The translations under genes and the position numbers were made by a program. From assembly GCA_023386855.1 (NCBI GenBank), contig JAEWIW010000059.1:1-6181 (forward strand): a stretch of 6,181 nucleotides of DNA. The letters are read 5' to 3'. Positions 1 to 6,181 of the stretch are shown piece by piece. This stretch comes from Bacteroidota bacterium (GTDB taxonomy: Bacteria; Bacteroidota; Bacteroidia; Chitinophagales; Chitinophagaceae). How positions within the stretch are numbered: the first letter of the stretch is position 1; each line of letters starts with the position of its first letter. The notes under the pieces were generated by a model. It was not told the DNA's origin, did not search any database, and saw only the letters and a list, made by a program, of their open reading frames with translations.

Positions 1-284
1 GGCATGGTCCTGATCACCAGTGGTAATGCAGGAGTAACAGGATTATTGATCTCTATTTCTGCATAAAAACCAATGCTGCCGGTGGTGGCACCCGGGGTAA
101 ATGATTTAAAGGAAAGGGCAGCCTGCAGGTACATCATCAATTCATCAACCGGTTCATCCGTTTCAATATCCCCGGTTAAATAATGCAGTTTACGGGATGG
201 CCATATGGCTGCGGCAGCCGCTGCTCTTTGCGTATTACCAAGAGTCCTGTTAATGCCTAGTATATCAAAAAAAGTTATGGCCAT
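1..284 (-). CDS. Hypothetical protein, N-terminal 94 residues (3' end outside window)
   Basis: The frame opens with ATG at 284-282 and stays open to the left edge. The first residues are MAITFFDILGINRTLGNTQR, followed by a run of six Ala coded by mixed GCN codons (residues 21-26), then IWPSRKLHYLTGDIETDEPV. Later come a short acidic helix-like stretch (DELMMYLQAAL, 47-57) and a beta-like part (TTGSIGFYAEIEINNPV, 67-83) rich in Gly, Ile and Val. The start is soluble in character, with no signal peptide or membrane segment. I do not recognise the family. The codon-by-codon open frame, the 11-base spacing after the PLD gene and the shared strand argue that it is a real operon member. Its job is unknown; the C-terminal part is needed to say more. 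Confidence 0.75.
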   Translation of the reverse strand, partial: MAITFFDILGINRTLGNTQRAAAAAAIWPSRKLHYLTGDIETDEPVDELMMYLQAALSFKSFTPGATTGSIGFYAEIEINNPVTPALPLVIRTM

Positions 285-295
285 GGTTTCATTTG
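285..295 (-). other. Intercistronic junction with a five-codon overlapping mini-frame
   Basis: Eleven bases lie between the PLD stop (TAA, 298-296) and the ATG at 284. The minus-strand spacer reads CAAATGAAACC and has no Shine-Dalgarno. It contains a first ATG at 292-290 in another frame, giving ATG AAA CCA TGG CCA TAA (292-275), which overlaps the real start. The ATG at 284 is chosen because its frame stays open to the window edge. The short spacing suggests re-initiation or translational coupling to the PLD gene. Confidence 0.5.
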
Positions 296-3200
296 TTATG
301 GTCCTGGTGTAGGTTGGGGGTCATCAATGGTAGTGGGGTCAACAATCGTGTTATACATATCATCTCTCACACTCGTGAACCATCCCATGCCGATATTGGC
401 CAGTGCATTCATCAACAGGTTGGAGTTGATGGAGAACTGCAGGTCAGTATCATCATTAAGATCAAACATATCTAATGGCATAAACCGGTTTCCACCCAGG
501 AAATGTCGCCTGAACAATTCAAATGCGGCAATGGGATCCTGCAATAAGGTTTCGCCCATGGAGGGTGGAAGGTTCAACTGTTCAGCCCATATATCCGTTC
601 TTAACATGCGTGCGGGATTATCGCGTGCCGCTTTTAATTGCTCCGGAACTGCGAATACGCCAATTTCACCATCACTATAAAATCCTCTTCGATTAATGTT
701 GCCCGACCCGATATACACAAATACATCATCAACGATCATGTTCTTATCGTGAACAAAAATTCCCCTCAGTTGTGAACAGGTTACCGCGCTGCCTTTAGGA
801 TGTTCACGTGTTGTTGAACCCCAACGTAAATTTAGTCCTACTGGTCCGCGTATGACTTTCAATTTTACCACCGGGTGCCCATCGATCAGTTCACCTTCAT
901 CCGTTAACTGTGTTGCCAGCATGAGTTCACCATTGAGCCAGGCCCAGAATGGCAATGACTTTGGAAGTCTTGCCTTAGGCCCGATCTTGATGAATTCATC
1001 AAAAGCTGTAGCATTGGCCAGCAACATGCATCTTCCTTCATGCGTAAGTCTTCCGGGACTCGGCAGTATTGGTCTTCGAATAGGTGCACCGATCAATGCT
1101 CTCCTACCCCATTTTGCCTGCAGGCGTCGTACCACATCAGCCCTTCGTTCCTGCCCGAATGGGATATCGGCCAATGACATGATACCCGGACTTACAATGA
1201 TCAATCGCTTGCAATGATCAGCTGCATCAAGCAATGCGTTGAGATATGCAGGCTCACCATTGGTAGTTTCATTAGGAACAAAATACTGGTCGGCCAGGTA
1301 GATGTATTCTCTTGCTTCGTTAATGCCACGTATTAAGTTATGGCCAATGGATACATCACCATTTTTTGCAAAAGGAAGCGCATGTTCAGCATTGGACTGG
1401 GCAGGATGAAATAATGTTCTTGCAACCTGTACAATATGTTTTGCATCGTTATTGACAGGAAGATCAGCAGCAAGAGGCGCATCAAAAATCCTTTCTAAGG
1501 TATCGGGATTGGATGGAAGCCCACGTTCATATTCATAACGTTCTTCCCATGACTTAAACACATCGCTTGCACCAGGTCCTGTTACCCTCGCATGTACATC
1601 ATGGTAAGGCGAATTACCCTGTCGCCCGAAATTATCCCGGCGGTTACCATTCATATCCATTCCTCCTACATAAGCAACAAACTGGTTACCTTTTGTATCA
1701 AACTTATCTTCAGCCCTTTTAAACAGCTGGATCTTCTGGTGCCATGTATTTGTTCCATTGATGAAATCGGTAATGGTAACAGGGATTGGAGTGGGCACTG
1801 TAATGGGGTTGAACAAAGGATTATCTTCCTTCCTGCAGGGATGCACGGAACGAATCGCGATATGAGGTTTGATCTCATTAAATTTTGGAAACATCTCGCG
1901 GCTCTGGTCCATGGCATTTTCAAGCATGGTGTTCACATCATTGAGCAGCAAGGCGCCCAGTGGTGAAAGTATCTGCGCGCCCATCAACACTATCTTACCC
2001 GGTGCATCAGATTCCACTACACCGGTTACTGAAGCAATCAAAACAATATCGGTAAGCATCACTGCTAACAGTATCGCATTTTGTTGTGCAGCATTATCGA
2101 GATCACCGGGAACGGAAAAAAGTTTATTCACCAGCACACGCACATCGCTATTATTGTCGATAAGATGATTAACCAGTTTTGAATACGTAAATGGTTTTCC
2201 ATCACCATCAAGCAGCTTATCATCCAGTACAAATTCCTTGAATCCCCAACCAGCAAAATGAGCCCCGGGCTTATCATTGTCTGCAGGAATGGAAGAAGGA
2301 ATACAATGGATCATATCATCAGCAATAAGATGGAAAGCTTTGAATCCATCGGTCAGCGGTTCTACCCTGCTCCTGGTATGATAACGTTGCATGGCGGAAC
2401 CTTCATTTGGAGTGGTGAACCAGTTGGCCAGTTCAAACAATTGCAGGTGGCCGCGTGTAAAGGATGAAGGAATGATCATCGCTTCACCAGGTTCAGTGCT
2501 TTGCTGTGTTTCATATAACGACATCACCGGCAGTGCAGAAGCCTCTCCTGGGGAGGGATTCCCCAGCCATTGCAAAGAGATCTGCTGACCAGCAAATAAA
2601 TTTAAATCAAGAATACTTTCAGCATTCGAGTTTACCTGTTGAGGTTGCCCGTTAACCATTAAATTGAAAGAGGTTGCACCAAATGGTTCACCACGGTGAT
2701 CAAGCACTTTGATGATGCGGTGATTATTGACAGGAAATATCGCATCTATAAAACTGTTCCAAAGTGAATCGTCCTCTCCTGCATTGATAATTGCCTGCGC
2801 AATAATTGATGCCCATGACCATGGTTCAAGGCAAACACGATCCTGGAACAGCAATCCCAAATAAAAGAATGAGCTTGTCCCCAAAAGATTGCCCTGTTCA
2901 ATAGTATCTTCTTCTTCAATAGTTTCCTGCGATGCATCCGGAATACCGATATAAAAAACGGGTACACCTGCAGGCATACCATTCAAAATTGACGCAATAA
3001 AAAATGGTAATGGAGTGATTTCAATCAATGCGCTGATGCCCTCGTTGATTAGTGTTGTATTGTTTTCGAATGAAGGATCAAGATTAATTTTTCTTGCAGC
3101 AGCAATAGCAGGACAGGAAATTGAAATCGCAGCACCTGCCTGTATTCTTGACATTGCGATAGGGCTATTAGCATATCGCCCAATATGTGGCCTTGTCATG

Positions 3201-3298
3201 GCATGGTCCAATACCGTTTCTGTATCAGGTAATACAAGGTTTATCGATTGCACCGATTGAATAGAAGCGGTCTGACATGGAGGGATGAGTCCAGGCAT
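296..3298 (-). CDS. Phospholipase D superfamily protein, eukaryotic-type dual-HKD layout
   Basis: Complete 1000-residue frame, ATG at 3298 to TAA at 298-296. PLD enzymes hydrolyse or transfer phosphodiester bonds, usually of phospholipids, through a covalent phosphohistidine formed across two HKD motifs. Motifs seen in order: WHQK (H520, K522) followed by FVAYVGGMDMNG (540-551); YHDVHARVTGP with downstream D579 and EERY (565-588); YIYLADQYFVPN (665-676); the canonical second motif, H850-K852-D857 followed six residues later by GSGNIN (864-869), then DGEIGVF (876-882); and LRTDIWAEQLNL (899-910). This order matches eukaryotic-type PLDs. The Asp of the first HKD is replaced by K527 and a short insert follows, but the His and Lys pairs are intact. 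Residues 408-428 and 434-453 are strongly hydrophobic. Residues 1-340 are not recognised, except a probable Ig-like or carboxypeptidase-regulatory-like beta sandwich around 195-265. No signal peptide (N-terminus MPGLIPPCQT) and no type IX sorting domain are visible. Length and layout recall Tle5/PldA effectors, but a transphosphatidylase or house-keeping role is equally possible. Confidence 0.92.
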   Translation of the reverse strand: MPGLIPPCQTASIQSVQSINLVLPDTETVLDHAMTRPHIGRYANSPIAMSRIQAGAAISISCPAIAAARKINLDPSFENNTTLINEGISALIEITPLPFFIASILNGMPAGVPVFYIGIPDASQETIEEEDTIEQGNLLGTSSFFYLGLLFQDRVCLEPWSWASIIAQAIINAGEDDSLWNSFIDAIFPVNNHRIIKVLDHRGEPFGATSFNLMVNGQPQQVNSNAESILDLNLFAGQQISLQWLGNPSPGEASALPVMSLYETQQSTEPGEAMIIPSSFTRGHLQLFELANWFTTPNEGSAMQRYHTRSRVEPLTDGFKAFHLIADDMIHCIPSSIPADNDKPGAHFAGWGFKEFVLDDKLLDGDGKPFTYSKLVNHLIDNNSDVRVLVNKLFSVPGDLDNAAQQNAILLAVMLTDIVLIASVTGVVESDAPGKIVLMGAQILSPLGALLLNDVNTMLENAMDQSREMFPKFNEIKPHIAIRSVHPCRKEDNPLFNPITVPTPIPVTITDFINGTNTWHQKIQLFKRAEDKFDTKGNQFVAYVGGMDMNGNRRDNFGRQGNSPYHDVHARVTGPGASDVFKSWEERYEYERGLPSNPDTLERIFDAPLAADLPVNNDAKHIVQVARTLFHPAQSNAEHALPFAKNGDVSIGHNLIRGINEAREYIYLADQYFVPNETTNGEPAYLNALLDAADHCKRLIIVSPGIMSLADIPFGQERRADVVRRLQAKWGRRALIGAPIRRPILPSPGRLTHEGRCMLLANATAFDEFIKIGPKARLPKSLPFWAWLNGELMLATQLTDEGELIDGHPVVKLKVIRGPVGLNLRWGSTTREHPKGSAVTCSQLRGIFVHDKNMIVDDVFVYIGSGNINRRGFYSDGEIGVFAVPEQLKAARDNPARMLRTDIWAEQLNLPPSMGETLLQDPIAAFELFRRHFLGGNRFMPLDMFDLNDDTDLQFSINSNLLMNALANIGMGWFTSVRDDMYNTIVDPTTIDDPQPTPGP
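692..751 (-). other. Second HKD motif of the PLD gene, canonical
   Basis: Residues 850-869 of the PLD protein fit HxKxxxxDxxxxxxGSxxxN exactly: H850, K852, D857, G864, S865, N869. This is the most diagnostic part of the protein and identifies the superfamily without ambiguity. It is followed by RGFYSDGEIGVF, the usual 'RS...DxEI' strand that completes the active-site fold. Confidence 0.95.
1631..1744 (-). other. First HKD motif of the PLD gene, divergent
   Basis: Residues 519-556 of the PLD protein. His520 and Lys522 are in the HxK spacing and the segment then rejoins the family pattern at FVAYVGGMDMNGNRRDN, comparable to the VAFVGGIDL..GR.D strand that follows the first HKD in eukaryotic PLDs. 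The residue that should be Asp is Lys527, and a charged stretch (about 527-539, KRAEDKFDTKGNQ) stands where only a short turn is normal. Asp531 or Asp534 could substitute structurally. The nucleophile-pair residues are retained, so the site may still be active. Confidence 0.75.
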
Positions 3299-3318
3299 TG
3301 CATTATTGTTGGTTATGA
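3299..3318 (-). other. Intercistronic junction without Shine-Dalgarno
   Basis: Twenty bases separate the upstream TGA from the ATG of the PLD gene. Read on the minus strand, the spacer is A-rich (ACCAACAATAATGCA then ATG) and has no GGAGG-like sequence. An out-of-frame ATG lies 5 bases before the chosen start. No in-frame start codon exists between the upstream stop and the ATG at 3298, which supports that start. Such leaders are usual in Bacteroidota, where A-rich upstream sequence often replaces the Shine-Dalgarno. There is no room for a terminator, so co-transcription is likely. Confidence 0.6.
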
Positions 3319-6181
3319 TCAGCTCACGGGTACGAGTGTTCTCCAGGGTCCGGCGGGTTGCGATGGAATGCCATCAAGTGTTAAGGTACAGGCCCAAACC
3401 TGCCAGTTTCCTTCTTCAAGCGCTATAGTATCAAAAGAAAATATTCTTGAACCGTTTTCATCTTCGATTACATCATTATCACTTATGTCTTTGATAAACT
3501 GCTTTGCAAAATCACCTGCAGGTGTCCGGAACCTTAGCAGCCTGTCGGGGTAAAGATCAGGACGGTTAGCAATTCGCATCAATGATCCAACAGCGGAAGG
3601 ACCAATGCGGTCATAGTTTGTTCTTGCATAAAAAATGACAACATGTGTAACTGAATCATCCGGTGGAATCATTATTTGCAGGGCATGCTCATCAGCCGAC
3701 AATAAACCAGGTACTGCACCGGGCTTTAAGGATGGTACCCGTAAAACCATTTTCAAAATTGCATCACCGGCAGAGATCAATCCTGCTGCATTTGCCTGTC
3801 TTATCCTGTAAACAAAGCGATTGCTTTTCGGGGGAAGCGTATCCCTGATAATACTCATTGGAACAGGGTCATCTGTAACTGCTTCAAAGAAAGAAGACCT
3901 GTAAGGATGGGCCGCAGCAAGGAAAACAAGGTAACGATTTGCAAGCCGGGAAGCATTGCTTTGATTAAGCGCATTAATGATATTGGATTTATCCGTTGGA
4001 TTAGGCACCAATACTTCCAGTTCCGGATCAGAAGGAACTGTTCCTATGGCCATGATCCTATTGTCGGCAGCTACCCTGTATTGATTGAACACTGTACCCG
4101 CATCTGTTCTTTCCAGCCGGATATGCGTAAGCGATGAAGTGAGGGAAGGATCAAGGAATTCAGTTATATCAATATTGTATTGAACGCCGGTACTTTCCGG
4201 CTCACCGGTCACCAGTGATGAAACATCTTCCATTGGCGGTGGAATATCAAGGTCGGGCCGGCCCTGGAATTTTCCCTGGATCTTAACGGGAACAATCGGG
4301 CTTTCATTACCCTTCCTGTTTTGCGTTGGAAAAAGTTTGTCTTCAACGTATTGCTGGTCATCAGCAGCACTAACGCCCATCCATAATTCATCGCGGGTAT
4401 GGGTTAAGGAAAGGTCAAGCGCATTTCTTAATTCAAAATGATAGGATGATTCATTTGTAAGCGGAACAACTGCGATTCGCTGAGACCACCCCTGTGGTTG
4501 AAGTTTATCGGAACCAATTAATACAGGAAGGATAACCGGCCCTGGCAAGGGTGCGTTCAATTGACCATTTGCACCCGGCACCCTTCTTAGAAGGATCATT
4601 TTTATTGAGGTGCCAGTTTCATGTGATTCCACATGGAAAGGATAACCATCGAGTTGCAGGAACCTGTTTCTAAGTGCATCGGGCCTTAGCGGAAGATCCA
4701 GTTGGAAAGTAGCTTCAAACCTTCCTGTCGATAATGTGGTTACCGAAACAAGTTGGCCGGGAATTGTGTCCAATGCAGCTTTCTGAAGGTACACCCTGAA
4801 TTCTTTTGTGAAAGGATCCATATCCCTTTGTTCCTTATGCCATCCCCAGTGAAGTATGATAAGATTACTATCATTGCCTAAGAGGGTTATTTCTTCCGGT
4901 GTAAGATCCGGTGCATCCTTTACTAACAACCTTGCATAAACGCCGTTTGGTTTGGAGAAATCATTTTCATCATTGATGGATTGTTGTGGGGCCACCGGGA
5001 CTGGTGGTGGAATTAATTTTCTTAGTTCAATAGTGTTGGATTCCTTCCAGTCATCCGATGGTCTTCCAATGATATCCACTGCCCTGATCCTGTACTGGTG
5101 CATTGTTCCTGGTGGGGGTAGTGGCCTTGGTACCGGTTCATCACCAATTGAGAAATCAAATACATCTTCCCAGATCATTAATGCCTGGCTATTACCAGGA
5201 GGTGGCGGTGTTTCAGGGAATAACTGCATAAGATCAACACCTTGCTGAATCGATGCTTGATCTCCTGATGCCCGACGATTTCCGATGACCCAATTATCTT
5301 CAGGTAATAATGGCGACCACCCTGCAGAAGGGAGTTCCTTGTGTTCGATTTGATAGGTAGTGCTTTCCAGCGGTGGAGCCTGGATAGCATTCAGCGGCCA
5401 GGAGCTTAATCCATTTTGCAGTGCAGGCTGCCATTGCAACAGGAAGCCTAGTGATGGACGTTTGGAAGAAAGGGGGATGGATTCCGGGTCAGGAGAAAAT
5501 CCTTCCTGCAGGTTCTTCACTTCAAAAAATGTAGGCGCTAAGGGGCGTGGAGTATTGGAAAAAAGAACAGGAGGAAGTATCATGGATACCGGCTGTATGC
5601 CTTTTAGCCCCTGCTTGATGCGGATAGTAAAAAGAAAACCAGCGCCTTTCAAACGCAACTGCACAAAAGAGGAAGAAACATTTATAGAGGGTATACTTCC
5701 CGGCGGAATAGTTCCTCCTTCAACCTTTGAAGTATAATTCCAAGCTTCGTATTCCAGCAGATGTCCTTCCATTAATTCAAGTTGCAGTTCCTGTATGGGC
5801 ACTGGAAGATCTATCACAAGACTCCAGTCGTGGATGGAAGGAAAGGGCCAGAAAAACTGGTCGGCCAGTTGAATGGCAATACCTCTTCTGCTTTTTTGTT
5901 GCAGCCCATTCATGTTTGTTCCCGGTGCAAGATCTACCCTTGGCGGTTGTGAAAAACGAAGCAGGATATCATTCAACATAAAACTTGAGGGCAATGCAGT
6001 ATTGGAAGAGATGGTATGAAAGCCATAGATACGATCATGAAGATCTTCGAGTGGAAAAAAACCCGTGATCCGGTATTCATACAACTGTCCTTCCTGCAAT
6101 TGCGGGTCATTATCAAACCAGCCAAAACCCAAGGCCCGCCGCCATTTGGGATGATTGATCAATGATAGCAATGGGGCTGTT
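3319..6181 (-). CDS. Large beta-rich protein with fibronectin type III-like repeats (5' end outside window)
   Basis: The frame is open to the right edge: the codons at 6180-6172 (ACA GCC CCA) continue upstream, so the TTG at 6171 is probably an internal Leu codon and the true start lies outside. About 953 codons are visible, ending in TGA at 3321-3319. Several segments look like fibronectin-III strand pairs: LLQWQPA followed by TYQIEHKE (about 5440-5335), closed by HQYRIRAVDIIGRPSDDW (5100-5047); ILHWGW and EFRVYLQ (about 4850-4780); NQYRVAADN (about 4090-4060); FVYRIRQANAAGLISAGD (3816-3763); and a final NWQVWACTLTLDG segment (about 3410-3360). The Y-x-Y/R-x-A signature with nearby Trp is typical of that fold. 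Proline-rich linkers (TPPPPG, RPLPPPG, IPPPVPV) lie around 5215-4985. I see no catalytic motif, membrane segment or type IX sorting domain at the C-terminus (ends LVPVS). The N-terminus is missing, so a signal peptide cannot be judged. It is probably a structural, adhesion or carrier protein, co-transcribed with the PLD gene 20 bases downstream. The domain call rests on strand patterns only; the exact function is unknown. Confidence 0.8.
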   Translation of the reverse strand, partial: TAPLLSLINHPKWRRALGFGWFDNDPQLQEGQLYEYRITGFFPLEDLHDRIYGFHTISSNTALPSSFMLNDILLRFSQPPRVDLAPGTNMNGLQQKSRRGIAIQLADQFFWPFPSIHDWSLVIDLPVPIQELQLELMEGHLLEYEAWNYTSKVEGGTIPPGSIPSINVSSSFVQLRLKGAGFLFTIRIKQGLKGIQPVSMILPPVLFSNTPRPLAPTFFEVKNLQEGFSPDPESIPLSSKRPSLGFLLQWQPALQNGLSSWPLNAIQAPPLESTTYQIEHKELPSAGWSPLLPEDNWVIGNRRASGDQASIQQGVDLMQLFPETPPPPGNSQALMIWEDVFDFSIGDEPVPRPLPPPGTMHQYRIRAVDIIGRPSDDWKESNTIELRKLIPPPVPVAPQQSINDENDFSKPNGVYARLLVKDAPDLTPEEITLLGNDSNLIILHWGWHKEQRDMDPFTKEFRVYLQKAALDTIPGQLVSVTTLSTGRFEATFQLDLPLRPDALRNRFLQLDGYPFHVESHETGTSIKMILLRRVPGANGQLNAPLPGPVILPVLIGSDKLQPQGWSQRIAVVPLTNESSYHFELRNALDLSLTHTRDELWMGVSAADDQQYVEDKLFPTQNRKGNESPIVPVKIQGKFQGRPDLDIPPPMEDVSSLVTGEPESTGVQYNIDITEFLDPSLTSSLTHIRLERTDAGTVFNQYRVAADNRIMAIGTVPSDPELEVLVPNPTDKSNIINALNQSNASRLANRYLVFLAAAHPYRSSFFEAVTDDPVPMSIIRDTLPPKSNRFVYRIRQANAAGLISAGDAILKMVLRVPSLKPGAVPGLLSADEHALQIMIPPDDSVTHVVIFYARTNYDRIGPSAVGSLMRIANRPDLYPDRLLRFRTPAGDFAKQFIKDISDNDVIEDENGSRIFSFDTIALEEGNWQVWACTLTLDGIPSQPAGPWRTLVPVS

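Larger units (their letters stand above)
122..5512. repeat. Six dispersed copies of the palindromic octamer CCTGCAGG
   Basis: Exact copies lie at 122-129, 1117-1124, 1832-1839, 2967-2974, 3515-3522 and 5505-5512; the coordinates given are the outer limits, not a continuous repeat. All are inside genes: one in the hypothetical gene, three in the PLD gene and two in the fibronectin-like gene. They fall in all three codon phases, reading as Leu-Gln (three times), Pro-Ala-Gly (twice) and Cys-Arg (once). Several CTGCAG relatives with one flanking mismatch also occur, for example near 437, 2281 and 5323. The copies are directly visible; any role is inference. Confidence 0.6.

Noticed and set aside
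290..292. ATG at 292 as the start of the third gene
   Set aside because: That frame stops after five codons (TAA at 277-275); the ATG at 284 opens a frame that continues to the edge.
852..1217. 121-codon plus-strand open frame
   Set aside because: It is antisense to the PLD catalytic region, whose minus-strand frame has clear family motifs; the plus-strand product is Ser- and Pro-rich without domain character.
1592..1966. 124-codon plus-strand open frame
   Set aside because: It is antisense to the first HKD motif region of the PLD gene and shows no protein-family features.
3299..3318. Terminator or promoter between the two large genes
   Set aside because: The gap is only 20 bases, with no inverted repeat or T-tract and no recognisable promoter boxes.
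5360..5737. 125-codon plus-strand open frame
   Set aside because: It lies fully antisense to the fibronectin-like gene, has unstructured low-quality composition and no recognisable motif; it is a shadow of the minus-strand gene.
6169..6171. TTG as the start codon of the fibronectin-like gene
   Set aside because: The frame remains open upstream to the window edge with no stop, so this TTG is only the first possible start inside the window and is most likely an internal Leu codon.

Overview
The window is a solid block of minus-strand coding sequence. Three co-directional genes are separated by 20 and 11 bases, and the first and last run off the window edges. In transcription order (right to left) they are: a large beta-rich protein with fibronectin-III-like repeats (3319 to the right edge, N-terminus missing); a complete 1000-residue phospholipase D (PLD) superfamily protein (296-3298); and the first 94 codons of an unrecognised protein (left edge to 284). 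No stretch longer than about 20 bases lacks a gene. I see no RNA gene, IS element, CRISPR array, promoter or terminator. The close packing suggests one operon whose promoter and terminator lie outside the window.

Organism: the DNA has moderate GC (mid-40s percent by eye). Both internal start codons follow A-rich leaders without a Shine-Dalgarno sequence, which is typical of Bacteroidota. The proteins resemble those of environmental Bacteroidota (Chitinophagaceae-like). This is an inference from style, not a marker gene.

Function: the PLD protein is the only confidently recognisable product. Its C-terminal two thirds carry the full motif order of eukaryotic-type PLDs: a first HxK motif with a VGGMD strand, the HD...G...D...ERY segment, an IYxxxQYF strand, a canonical second HxKxxxxD...GSGNIN motif and a C-terminal LRxxxWxEQL helix. 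The first HKD motif is unusual: its Asp position is Lys and a short insert follows. Two hydrophobic segments lie ahead of it. The 340-residue N-terminal part is not recognised apart from a probable beta-sandwich. The PLD has neither a signal peptide nor a type IX secretion C-terminal domain, and the upstream protein also lacks the latter.

One hypothesis is that the PLD is a lipid-attacking effector (size and dual-HKD layout are reminiscent of Tle5/PldA-type effectors) and that the fibronectin-like protein is a binding or carrier partner. No secretion-system structural gene is in the window to support this. A second oddity is six exact copies of the palindrome CCTGCAGG across all three genes and in all three codon phases.
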